DNA of 12,357 nt from Patescibacteria group bacterium (GTDB lineage: Bacteria > Patescibacteriota > Patescibacteriia > UBA2591 > PGYQ01), in contig JAGUXS010000028.1 in NCBI GenBank assembly GCA_020061725.1, forward strand, positions 1-12,357, in the 5' to 3' direction. Each line of letters begins with the position of its first letter. Positions within the stretch are counted from its first letter, which is position 1. Of the stretch, positions 6,667 to 12,297 are shown piece by piece. Both the position numbers and the translations under genes were made by a program. The notes under the pieces are model-generated. The model did not search any database. It was given only the letters and a program-made list of their open reading frames with translations, and was not told the DNA's origin.

Positions 6667-6998
6667 AAAAAATAATAAAACATTAAAACAAAAAAACATT
6701 TCGATATTAAAATAAAACAAATTAACCTAATTGCCCCTAATTTTTAATTAACTTAAACAATGACACAATGACCTAATAAAACGTAAAATGTAAAATGAAA
6801 AATTCAAAACAGGTAATTCAAAACGCAAAATTCAAATTAAATTTATTTTAAATTTTAAACTGTCGCTTTTCATTTTACGTTTTTAGTTTTTTTGGAAATT
6901 TGTTTAGAACAATTAGAAATTGAAACTTTATTTATTCACATTTATTTGTGTAAAACAGATTGACGATTATCTCAATCCATTACTAAATGTCAGTTTAA
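6667..6998. other. Spacer between pilO and the fibronectin lipoprotein gene
   Basis: No gene is supported in these 332 bases. The spacer contains an inverted repeat (6778-6790 with 6871-6883), AT simple repeats such as ATTCAAAAC and AATTCAAA, and a small hairpin GATTGA-N8-TCAATC at 6958-6977 shortly after the pilO stop codon. On the minus strand that hairpin is followed by only four T residues, so it is at best a weak terminator. Confidence 0.5.
6778..6883. repeat. 13-base inverted repeat in the pilO-lipoprotein spacer
   Basis: AAAACGTAAAATG at 6778-6790 is the exact reverse complement of CATTTTACGTTTT at 6871-6883, with an 80-base loop. The ACG in each arm raises it above plain AT sequence. 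Adjacent bases extend the similarity (TAAAATGAAAA next to the left arm, CTTTTCATTTTA across the right). It belongs to the same spacer repeat family as the other pilus spacers. Confidence 0.65.
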
Positions 6999-7631
6999 TT
7001 ATTCTAGATAATACGTTCTTAAATTCATTTTTTGAAATTTTTGACTTGAGTCGAAATCAAATGAAATTACATCTATTAAACGAATATTTTTTTCTAAATT
7101 ATTTAGAAATACTTTTAAAGTAAAATAATCCACCCCTCCAATTTCAATTGAAATATTAAGAGATTTAAGATTTTTATTTTCAGTTGAAAAAATTTCTTTT
7201 TTCTCGTCAGCTGACGGATTATTTTTTACAATTTTATTTTTATCGACATTTAAAATATCTATCACCCCTCCTTCGGTAATATTTAAAGAAAGTAAGGTTA
7301 CTCCGCTTTTTTGAGTTATATCTTCTATTTGTTTAAAAAGATCGGGGATATTTTTTTTAAACGGTAGAATAACCAATAATTTTTGTATTTCTAATCCTTC
7401 TAATTTTTGATATTCTTCTTTAAGAATTTTTAAAGCATCTAATTGTTTTTTCTTTATTAATATATTTTGTGAAAAATTTTTTAATTCTTGTTCTTTCTCT
7501 TTTGTTTTTGAATAAAATTGTTTAACAAACAAAAAATAACCCAATCCAAAAATTATCAATATTGTTAAAATAAAAAAAATTTTAAAATTTTGAATAAAAA
7601 TAATGGTAATTTTTTGTTGAAATTGATTCAT
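6999..7631 (-). CDS. pilO: Type IV pilus alignment protein PilO
   Basis: PilO is a single-pass inner-membrane protein that pairs with PilN to form the alignment complex. The protein has 210 residues, typical for the family. A short basic N-terminus is followed by one membrane segment at about 15-36 (NFKIFFILTILIIFGLGYFLF), then a coiled coil at about 38-75 (KTKEKEQELKNF and following) and a ferredoxin-like C-terminal domain containing the PilO pattern PDLFKQIEDITQKSGVTLLSL (about 96-116). Sequence similarity alone would be weak, as PilO is poorly conserved; the position right after pilN and the architecture make the call. The ATG at 7631 has no Shine-Dalgarno site and lies in a run of TTACTTAT-like repeats on the minus strand. 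Confidence 0.85.
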   Translation of the reverse strand: MNQFQQKITIIFIQNFKIFFILTILIIFGLGYFLFVKQFYSKTKEKEQELKNFSQNILIKKKQLDALKILKEEYQKLEGLEIQKLLVILPFKKNIPDLFKQIEDITQKSGVTLLSLNITEGGVIDILNVDKNKIVKNNPSADEKKEIFSTENKNLKSLNISIEIGGVDYFTLKVFLNNLEKNIRLIDVISFDFDSSQKFQKMNLRTYYLE

Positions 7632-7898
7632 AAGTAAGATAAATCAGTAACTTATAATAAGTAACCTGTAATTAAAGAATTAATGTAAATCTTAAAATAA
7701 TATAAATATAAATAGATAAATAGGCAAAAATGAAAAATAACAATGTAAAATTTAAAATGAACTTAATTAAATATTTTGAAAATGTAGTTATTATTCTAAA
7801 ATTAACTCTTAAATGTTTTATGCCAAACACTATATTTTAATGATAACTTTACATTTTTATTTGTCATTTTACATTTTAAAATTTCAACTTTTCATTTT
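7632..7898. other. AT-rich repeat spacer between pilN and pilO
   Basis: No gene is seen. Inverted arms AAAAATGAAAA at 7726-7736 and TTTTCATTTTT at 7889-7899 are perfect over 11 bases, the right one touching the pilN stop codon. Further ATGTAAAAT-type units surround them in both orientations. Next to pilO, on the minus strand, the tract has GTTACTTATTATAAGTTACT, then TTACTTATG containing the start codon. Confidence 0.55.
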
Positions 7899-8906
7899 TT
7901 AAAATGTGTGTTGTAAAATTCCGGGTTGTAATTCTATGTCTATTTTAAATCCGATTCCTTCTAATTTTTGAAATTCTTTCTTTTTCTTTTGTTCTTTTGT
8001 GGATAGAAGCTCACTAATCTCAACTGTTTTTATAAAATTTTCAGATTTTTGAAATGTTAATAATTGATTTTTTATAGTGGCAAAATCTTTTCCAACGCCT
8101 TCAATATTAATTTTTGCTATTAATTCATTTTTATTATCAACATTCTTTTGAGATGAATCTAAATTGCAACTTAAAGTAGTATAAGTTATATCTTTTATTG
8201 TGGTATTTTCTAAAAAAGATAAAATATCCGTCCAATAAACATGGGTATCTATTAATTTTTGAGTTAATTTTATTCTAGTTTGAAGCATTTGTTCTTGTTC
8301 TTTAAATTCGCTATAATTAGCCAACTCATTGTTTAATTTTTTTATTTGCTTTTGAAAATTTTGAATTTGATTAATAATATTTAATTTATAAAATATTAAT
8401 CCTCCGCAAAATATCATAAGAATAATTATACTTCCAGCCAAAGTTTTTTCCAAAGCTTTTATTTGTTTAGTCGGTCTGACAAAACTTTTCATTTCTTCTG
8501 GAATTAAATTAATTTCTATTCCTTTTGAAATTTGCTTTTCATTTTCTTCTTCTATTTTTTTTGGCGCTTCTGAAAAATTATGTCTTATTTTTTGATAAGA
8601 TGTTTTTAATAAAGGGGCTGAAGCTAAAAGAGACGCTTTTTTTCTAAAATTCTCTTCATTTTTTAATTTTATTCGTTCATCAATGGACTTAATTTTTATA
8701 TTTTTCATTTTTTGTTCTGATTTTTTAGAAAAAAAAGATTTAATTCTATCAAAAAATCCAATAATATTTTTATTGTTTTCAATTGGAATATTTAATTTAT
8801 CTGGCGCGCTTAATTTTATTTCTTCTGTTTCTGGTTTATTTTTTATTTTTTCTAATTCTTCTTCTTTTTTTCTTAATTCTTCTGGTAATAAATTTGGGGC
8901 TTGCAT
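7899..8906 (-). CDS. pilN: PilN-domain protein with long cytoplasmic N-terminal extension
   Basis: PilN is the membrane protein that links cytoplasmic PilM to PilO. This version has 335 residues, far longer than the roughly 200 of classical PilN. The extra part is a charged, mostly Lys/Glu-rich region of about 128 residues. The classical PilN start motif, which binds PilM in known systems, appears as EINLIPEEM at 131-139, followed by one membrane helix at about 156-175 (LAGSIIILMIFCGGLIFYKL), a coiled coil (about 176-225) and a ferredoxin-like domain. A second copy of the motif, NLLPEEL at residues 5-11, opens the protein. The ATG at 8906 is supported by this motif. The gene lies between pilM and pilO, as expected, with a promoter element in the spacer upstream. 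The extension is basic with a central GFFDRIKSFFSKK segment that could be an amphipathic helix. Confidence 0.9.
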   Translation of the reverse strand: MQAPNLLPEELRKKEEELEKIKNKPETEEIKLSAPDKLNIPIENNKNIIGFFDRIKSFFSKKSEQKMKNIKIKSIDERIKLKNEENFRKKASLLASAPLLKTSYQKIRHNFSEAPKKIEEENEKQISKGIEINLIPEEMKSFVRPTKQIKALEKTLAGSIIILMIFCGGLIFYKLNIINQIQNFQKQIKKLNNELANYSEFKEQEQMLQTRIKLTQKLIDTHVYWTDILSFLENTTIKDITYTTLSCNLDSSQKNVDNKNELIAKINIEGVGKDFATIKNQLLTFQKSENFIKTVEISELLSTKEQKKKKEFQKLEGIGFKIDIELQPGILQHTF

Positions 8907-8981
8907 AAAAAATCAAAATATAAAAATCAAAATGTAAAACAACAAACAAAAATGTAAAAATGTAAAAAAAATTAAAATCCA

Positions 8982-9039
8982 ACCCCCCGCTAAAAAATTA
9001 TACTTTTAGCTAAAATTAATGCAAATATTTTAGGGGGGT
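8982..9039. repeat. C-run/G-run inverted repeat around the pilN promoter
   Basis: ACCCCCC at 8982-8988, then GC, then TAAAA (8991-8995) pairs with TTTTAGGGGGGT at 9028-9039, all twelve bases of the right arm being matched when the two extra bases GC are bulged. The -10 and -35 hexamers lie between the arms. The interval also contains the 12-base palindrome TTTTAGCTAAAA at 9004-9015. In such AT-rich DNA six C and six G in matching places stand out. Confidence 0.75.
8997..9024 (-). promoter_or_regulatory. Predicted internal promoter of pilN
   Basis: On the minus strand TTGCAT (9019-9024) and TATAAT (8997-9002) are separated by 16 bases. Transcription would start near 8990, giving a leader of about 84 bases before the pilN ATG at 8906. 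Spacing and leader length are nearly the same as for the pilB promoter, and both lie in copies of one element. Confidence 0.6.
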
Positions 9040-9100
9040 GTTTGTTATAGCGAATTTCTTTGGCTAAGATTAGCCTAAAATTTAATATTTTTTAAATTAG
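9010..9100 (-). repeat. Copy B of duplicated regulatory element (upstream of pilN)
   Basis: This stretch aligns with 5581-5677 over its full length with a few short gaps. It contains the shared blocks CTAAAAT, GGGGG followed by TTTGTTATA, AATTTCTTT, ATTAGC and AAATTTAAT. Its inverted repeat reads GGCTAA (9062-9067) and TTAGCC (9070-9075), at the place where copy A has TTTTAGC/GCTAAAA, so the pairing is kept although several bases differ. Confidence 0.7.
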
Positions 9101-9258
9101 TAAAAAAGGATTAAAAAATTAAAATTATTTTTTTATTCTTACATTGCCGCGTTTGACTTCGTTTTTAAAGTGTCATTTTATGGATAATGATTGTTAAAAT
9201 TAGCGAGATCAAGACAGGCAAGTTATTTTCCATTTTGATTTTTACATTTTAAATTTTT

Positions 9259-10362
9259 TTAGATTTCTCTTATTGCCAAACCAATGGCCGTTGATAGACG
9301 AGGGGCAATTTCTTCTAAAGCTGGTTTTAATTCCAAAGGATAAATTACTCGAAACCAAGGATCTCCGATATAAACTTTTTTCTTTAGGGCATTAGAAAGA
9401 AAATCAGGCAAATTAGGAAGATAAGCCGATCCTCCTGTAAGGATAATTTTTTCTATTTTTTTTAAATTTTGATGTTCGTAAAGTTCAATAGTATAACGAA
9501 TTTCATTAATAATATTGTCTAAAATAGACTGAATTATTTTAGATGTTCCATTTTGAGTGGAAACATTAGATATTCCAATATCGCGTTTAAATTGTTCCGC
9601 TCTCTTTAAATTAATATTTAAACTATTGGCAATCGCTTGAGTGACAGAAACTCCACCAATATTAATGCTTCGATTTAAAATTGGTATATTTTTTTCAACA
9701 ACAATAACGCTTGTTATGACCGCTCCGATATCAACAATCATTATTGGACTTAAATCATAACCAATTAAAGAACGTGTTAGAGCAAATGACGCGGTTTCTA
9801 AGCTTAAAAGTTCAAAATTAATTTGTTTAAAAATATCTACAAATTTTTTAATTAAACTTCGAGATGCGACTGTTAAAAAAATTCGCAGTCCTTTTATTTT
9901 TGGTTTTTTCCCCATAGGGACGATGGATTGCGATTTATCTTTATTATTTATTTCATTTTTTTTAAGGGATTCTTCTTTTAAAATTTTCCAATCTAAAATA
10001 ACCTCCTCTATTGGCATGGGAATAAATTTTTTAGCTTCCCATTTAATTGCCGAAGGTAAATCCTTATTAGAAATCAAAGGTAAATTTATAATTGAATTAA
10101 AAACAGAAAAAGTAGGTAGCCCAGCAATTACTTTTTGTGTAGATACTTGAGCTTTTTTGCAAATTTTTAAAATTAAATCAGCAACGCGTTTTTTTGCTTC
10201 TTCAGAATTATCATGAACTATATCCATACCGTGTTCAACAAATCCATAAGTAACTAATTTTGGTTTACCTTTTTCGTTTTTAATTTCAACTATTTTAATA
10301 CTTCCCATTCCTATATCAATACCCAAATAGCTTTGTTTTTTAGAAAGAAGTGATTTTAACAT
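9259..10362 (-). CDS. pilM: Type IV pilus assembly protein PilM (actin-like ATPase)
   Basis: PilM is the cytoplasmic, FtsA/actin-like protein that binds ATP and holds the N-terminus of PilN. The protein has 367 residues, about the usual length. The nucleotide-binding motifs are in order: phosphate-1 LGIDIGMGSIKIVEI at 13-27, WEAKKFIPMP at 108-117 (a hallmark of PilM), phosphate-2 VDIGA at 210-214, and the adenosine motif ILTGGSAYLPNL at 307-318. A Lys/Asn-rich insert at about 130-158 is more variable than the rest. It is the first gene of the leftward pilus cluster, with a divergent upstream region shared with rpmE. The ATG at 10362 has no Shine-Dalgarno site; it ends a tract of tandem heptamers. 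Confidence 0.94.
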   Translation of the reverse strand: MLKSLLSKKQSYLGIDIGMGSIKIVEIKNEKGKPKLVTYGFVEHGMDIVHDNSEEAKKRVADLILKICKKAQVSTQKVIAGLPTFSVFNSIINLPLISNKDLPSAIKWEAKKFIPMPIEEVILDWKILKEESLKKNEINNKDKSQSIVPMGKKPKIKGLRIFLTVASRSLIKKFVDIFKQINFELLSLETASFALTRSLIGYDLSPIMIVDIGAVITSVIVVEKNIPILNRSINIGGVSVTQAIANSLNINLKRAEQFKRDIGISNVSTQNGTSKIIQSILDNIINEIRYTIELYEHQNLKKIEKIILTGGSAYLPNLPDFLSNALKKKVYIGDPWFRVIYPLELKPALEEIAPRLSTAIGLAIREI

Positions 10363-10397
10363 AATTATGAATTATGAATTATGAATTATGAATATTG
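10363..10397 (-). repeat. Tandem heptamer repeat in the pilM leader
   Basis: Four perfect copies of AATTATG on the plus strand (CATAATT on the minus strand) run from 10363 to 10390, followed by one altered copy AATATTG at 10391-10397. The tract lies between the predicted -10 box and the pilM ATG, and the start codon is itself part of the repeat frame. A change in copy number would change leader length by seven bases per unit. Confidence 0.85.
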
Positions 10398-10402
10398 TAT
10401 CA
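10394..10402 (-). promoter_or_regulatory. Extended -10 promoter candidate for pilM
   Basis: On the minus strand the bases read TGATACAAT: a TGN extended -10 motif joined to TACAAT (10394-10399). Upstream, TTGTAC at 10418-10423 lies 18 bases away and is a weak -35. The predicted start is about 25 bases before the pilM ATG. This is the first gene of the cluster and faces away from rpmE, so a promoter is required somewhere here. Confidence 0.5.
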
Positions 10403-10452
10403 TAAGCTTTATAAAAAGTACAATTAAGAATGTAGATATGAGAAGTAAAAAT

Positions 10453-10480
10453 TTGACATTTTTTTAAAATATATTAATAT
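10453..10480 (+). promoter_or_regulatory. Promoter of rpmE
   Basis: TTGACA at 10453-10458 is a perfect -35 hexamer and TAATAT at 10475-10480 a good -10, separated by 16 bases. Transcription would start near 10487, within a few bases of the rpmE ATG at 10490, so the mRNA would have almost no leader. No Shine-Dalgarno site is present, in agreement. Confidence 0.65.
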
Positions 10481-10489
10481 AACAAATAT

Positions 10490-10843
10490 ATGAAAAAAAA
10501 TATCCATCCAACTTTTTATTCAAATGCTAAAATTATTTGCGCTTGCGGAAATAATTTTACTATTGGTTCAACAATAAAAGAAATTCATATTGAAATTTGT
10601 TCTAAGTGTCATCCTTTTTATACTGGAAAACAAAAATTAATTGACACAGCCAGAAGAGTCGATCGTTTTAAAGCAAGATTAGCAAAAAAAGAAACAATAA
10701 ATAAAAAAACAAAAAATATTAAAATAAAAAAACAATCAATATCCGACACAGTTTCTTTACCCATTAACAGACAATCTGACGAAAACAAAAAAGTTGCAAA
10801 AATTAAACCAGAAAAGAAAATTAAAAAAATTGAAAAAAAATAA
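10490..10843 (+). CDS. rpmE: Large ribosomal subunit protein bL31 with basic C-terminal extension
   Basis: L31 is a small protein at the subunit interface of the 70S ribosome. Residues 1-66 match the family: MKKNIHPTFY, then IICACGNNFTIGST and ICSKCHPFYTGKQKLIDTARRVDRF. Cys17, Cys19, Cys37 and Cys40 form the zinc-ribbon of the zinc-binding (C+) type. The usual DTGGRVDRF is DTARRVDRF here. L31 normally ends soon after this motif at about 65-90 residues; this one continues to 117 with a Lys-rich tail (about 68-117) that presumably contacts rRNA or is disordered. The gene is read from its own promoter, next to prfA, a common neighbour in Patescibacteria. Confidence 0.95.
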   Translation: MKKNIHPTFYSNAKIICACGNNFTIGSTIKEIHIEICSKCHPFYTGKQKLIDTARRVDRFKARLAKKETINKKTKNIKIKKQSISDTVSLPINRQSDENKKVAKIKPEKKIKKIEKK

Positions 10844-10864
10844 CAAAATTAATTTTATTTATAC

Positions 10865-10900
10865 AAAAAATTCTGTTTTAATTAACGGAATTTTTTTATT
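10865..10900 (+). terminator. Intrinsic terminator after rpmE
   Basis: AAAAAATTCTG at 10865-10875 pairs with CGGAATTTTTT at 10886-10896 over 11 bases, with one G-U pair and a 10-base loop, and the right arm runs into seven T residues. It begins 21 bases after the rpmE stop. The stem is AT-rich, as are all hairpins in this genome. The A-run on the left means it could also work in the opposite direction. Confidence 0.65.
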
Positions 10901-10915
10901 AAAATTTATTTAATC

Positions 10916-10995
10916 CTTGTCATACTGACCGATTTATTCTAATTTATTCCCAACTATAACTCGAAAAGCATCGAAAAATAAACGAGCATAACAAG
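10916..10995. repeat. Imperfect inverted repeat, possible decayed MITE-like element
   Basis: The ends CTTGTCATAC (10916-10925) and GCATAACAAG (10986-10995) pair at 8 of 10 positions. With a small gap the arms continue as CGATTTATTC on the left against GAAAAATAAACG on the right. The inner part contains TCGAAAAGCATCGAAAAA, a direct repeat of TCGAAAA. The sequence CTTGTCATACTGA at the left end resembles short dispersed repeats seen between genes of other bacteria, but the identity is not proven. Confidence 0.4.
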
Positions 10996-11201
10996 AAAAT
11001 AAAAAGAATAAATTCATAAAAAATTTAGAATAATAAAAATCAATGTTTAAAAATATCAATTCTAGGAAAGATCAAATTTTAAGAATTATTTATTTCGCTT
11101 CGTTTAAAATAGAAATGTTTCGTACATTTACAGATTTAAAATTGATTCATTAAAAATTAGAAATTTTACAAAAAATTTTTCTTAAAATTTTTACTTATTT
11201 T

Positions 11202-12242
11202 ATGTCTACTCAACTTTCACAATTTCAAGAATCCCTTAAAAAACTCGAACAAGAATTGCAAACTCCGGGTATTTTTAATGACGCGCAAAAATTAAAAGAA
11301 CTTTCAAAAAAATTTAATGAAACCAAAGAGATTGTAGAAAACTTGAAAAAATTAGAATTTTTTAAAAAAACAATAGAAGAAAATAAAAATTTTTTAAAAA
11401 TAGAAACAAATCAAGAAATGATTGAATTGATTCAAAAAGAATTAGAAAATTTAGAAAAAAAAGAAATAATTTTAGAAAAAAAAATAAAAATTTTACTTTC
11501 TCTAAAAGATCCTTTGAATGAAAAAAATATTATTATGGAAATTCGAGCAGGAACTGGCGGAGATGAAGCAGAACTTTTTGCAGCTGATTTATTTAGAATG
11601 TATTCTCGTTTTGCCGAGAGAAAAAAATGGAAAACGCATTTTGTTAATGCTAATAAAACAGGAATAAGGGGATTTAAAGAAATTATTTTTGAAATTACTG
11701 GGGACAATGTTTATTCCCATCTTAAATATGAAATTGGGGTTCATCGAGTTCAACGGATTCCTGAAACGGAAAAAAGTGGACGAATTCACACTTCTACCGC
11801 GACTGTCGCTGTTTTACCTAAAGCAGAAGAAATTGATATTAAAATTGATCCAAAAGATTTACGAATTGATGTTTTTTGTTCGGGTGGACATGGCGGACAA
11901 AATGTAAATAAAGTTTCAACAGCAATAAGAATAACTCATTTGCCCACAAACATTGTTGTTTCTTGTCAAAATGAAAGATCACAAACGCAAAATAAAGAAA
12001 AAGCTTTTACTGTTTTACGCTCTCGACTTTTAGCTATTAAGCAAGAAAAAAAACAAAAAACCCTATCATTCGAACGAAAATCTCAAGTCGGCTCTGGCGA
12101 TCGTTCGGAAAAAATCAGAACATATAATTTTCCCCAAGATCGAATTACCGATCATAGAATAAAAAAAAGCTGGCACAGCATTGCCAATATTTTAGATGGA
12201 GATTTGGATAAAATAATAGAAAGCTTGCATGAAAATAACTAA
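11202..12242 (+). CDS. prfA: Peptide chain release factor 1 (RF1)
   Basis: RF1 ends translation at UAA and UAG stop codons by triggering peptidyl-tRNA hydrolysis. The protein has 346 residues, slightly shorter than the usual 355-360. An N-terminal coiled domain spans about 1-95, followed by IIMEIRAGTGGDEAELFAADLFRMY (about 109-133), which is the PCRF-domain signature. The codon-recognition PxT motif of RF1 is present as PET within HRVQRIPETEKSGRIHTSTA; RF2 would have SPF. The catalytic GGQ loop reads GGHGGQNVNKV, with HGGQN replacing the more common AGGQH. The C-terminal SGDRSEKIRTYNFPQDRITDHRI motif is intact. The ATG at 11202 has no Shine-Dalgarno site. An insertion sequence begins 17 bases after the stop codon. 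Confidence 0.96.
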   Translation: MSTQLSQFQESLKKLEQELQTPGIFNDAQKLKELSKKFNETKEIVENLKKLEFFKKTIEENKNFLKIETNQEMIELIQKELENLEKKEIILEKKIKILLSLKDPLNEKNIIMEIRAGTGGDEAELFAADLFRMYSRFAERKKWKTHFVNANKTGIRGFKEIIFEITGDNVYSHLKYEIGVHRVQRIPETEKSGRIHTSTATVAVLPKAEEIDIKIDPKDLRIDVFCSGGHGGQNVNKVSTAIRITHLPTNIVVSCQNERSQTQNKEKAFTVLRSRLLAIKQEKKQKTLSFERKSQVGSGDRSEKIRTYNFPQDRITDHRIKKSWHSIANILDGDLDKIIESLHENN

Positions 12243-12261
12243 TAATTCTTAATAAGTAGTG

Positions 12262-12291
12262 TTGACTAACGCTACGTTGTCAGAGTATAAT
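12262..12291 (+). promoter_or_regulatory. Transposase promoter within the insertion sequence end
   Basis: TTGACT (12262-12267) and a perfect TATAAT (12286-12291) are separated by 18 bases. The -35 lies inside the terminal repeat, as is usual when a transposase represses its own promoter by end binding. The start point would fall at about the ATG (12298), so the mRNA may be leaderless; GAGG at 12293-12296 is too close to the ATG to act as a Shine-Dalgarno site. Confidence 0.6.
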
Positions 12292-12297
12292 TGAGGT

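Larger units (their letters stand above)
8915..9250. repeat. Inverted 20-base repeats closing the pilM-pilN spacer
   Basis: AAAATATAAAAATCAAAATG at 8915-8934 pairs with CATTTTGATTTTTACATTTT at 9231-9250 at 19 of 20 bases. The reverse complement of the right copy, AAAATGTAAAAATCAAAATG, occurs exactly at 3460-3479, just before pilT. The left copy ends 9 bases from the pilN start and the right copy 9 bases from the pilM stop. Confidence 0.75.
8907..9258. other. Structured spacer between pilM and pilN
   Basis: The 352 bases contain no gene. They hold copy B of the duplicated element (9010-9100), the predicted pilN promoter, the C6/G6 inverted repeat around it, and at the two ends inverted copies of a 20-base unit (8915-8934 and 9231-9250, 19 of 20 pair). 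The part 9130-9230 is less AT-rich, with TTGCCGCGTTTGACTTCG and GCGAGATCAAGACAGGCAAG; no known feature was recognised in it. Confidence 0.6.
10844..11201. other. Spacer between rpmE and prfA
   Basis: The 358 bases hold the rpmE terminator, then an imperfect inverted repeat at 10916-10995, then AT-rich sequence with one GC-bearing patch (TTTCGCTTCGTTTAAAATAG near 11093-11112 and TTTCGTAC near 11118). No gene is seen. Since the terminator separates the two genes, prfA should have its own promoter, but no convincing pair of hexamers was found. Confidence 0.5.

Noticed and set aside
6667..6720. 18-codon extension of the fibronectin lipoprotein
   Set aside because: It would place two extra hydrophobic stretches before the signal peptide. 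A start at 6666 gives a normal lipoprotein signal of 27 residues.
6958..6977. Hairpin GATTGA-N8-TCAATC after pilO as a terminator
   Set aside because: The stem is six bases, and only four T residues follow on the minus strand. The pilus genes are likely to be read through.
6920..7123. Open frame on the plus strand across the pilO 3-prime end
   Set aside because: It consists of hydrophobic residues encoded by AT-rich antisense sequence and has no promoter, ribosome site or known motif.
10363..10397. CRISPR-like array
   Set aside because: The units are seven bases, directly abutting and without spacers, so this is a simple tandem repeat.
11202..12242. Release factor 2 or a stalled-ribosome rescue factor in place of RF1
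   Set aside because: The recognition motif is PET (PxT type) and not SPF, and the full N-terminal domain is present.
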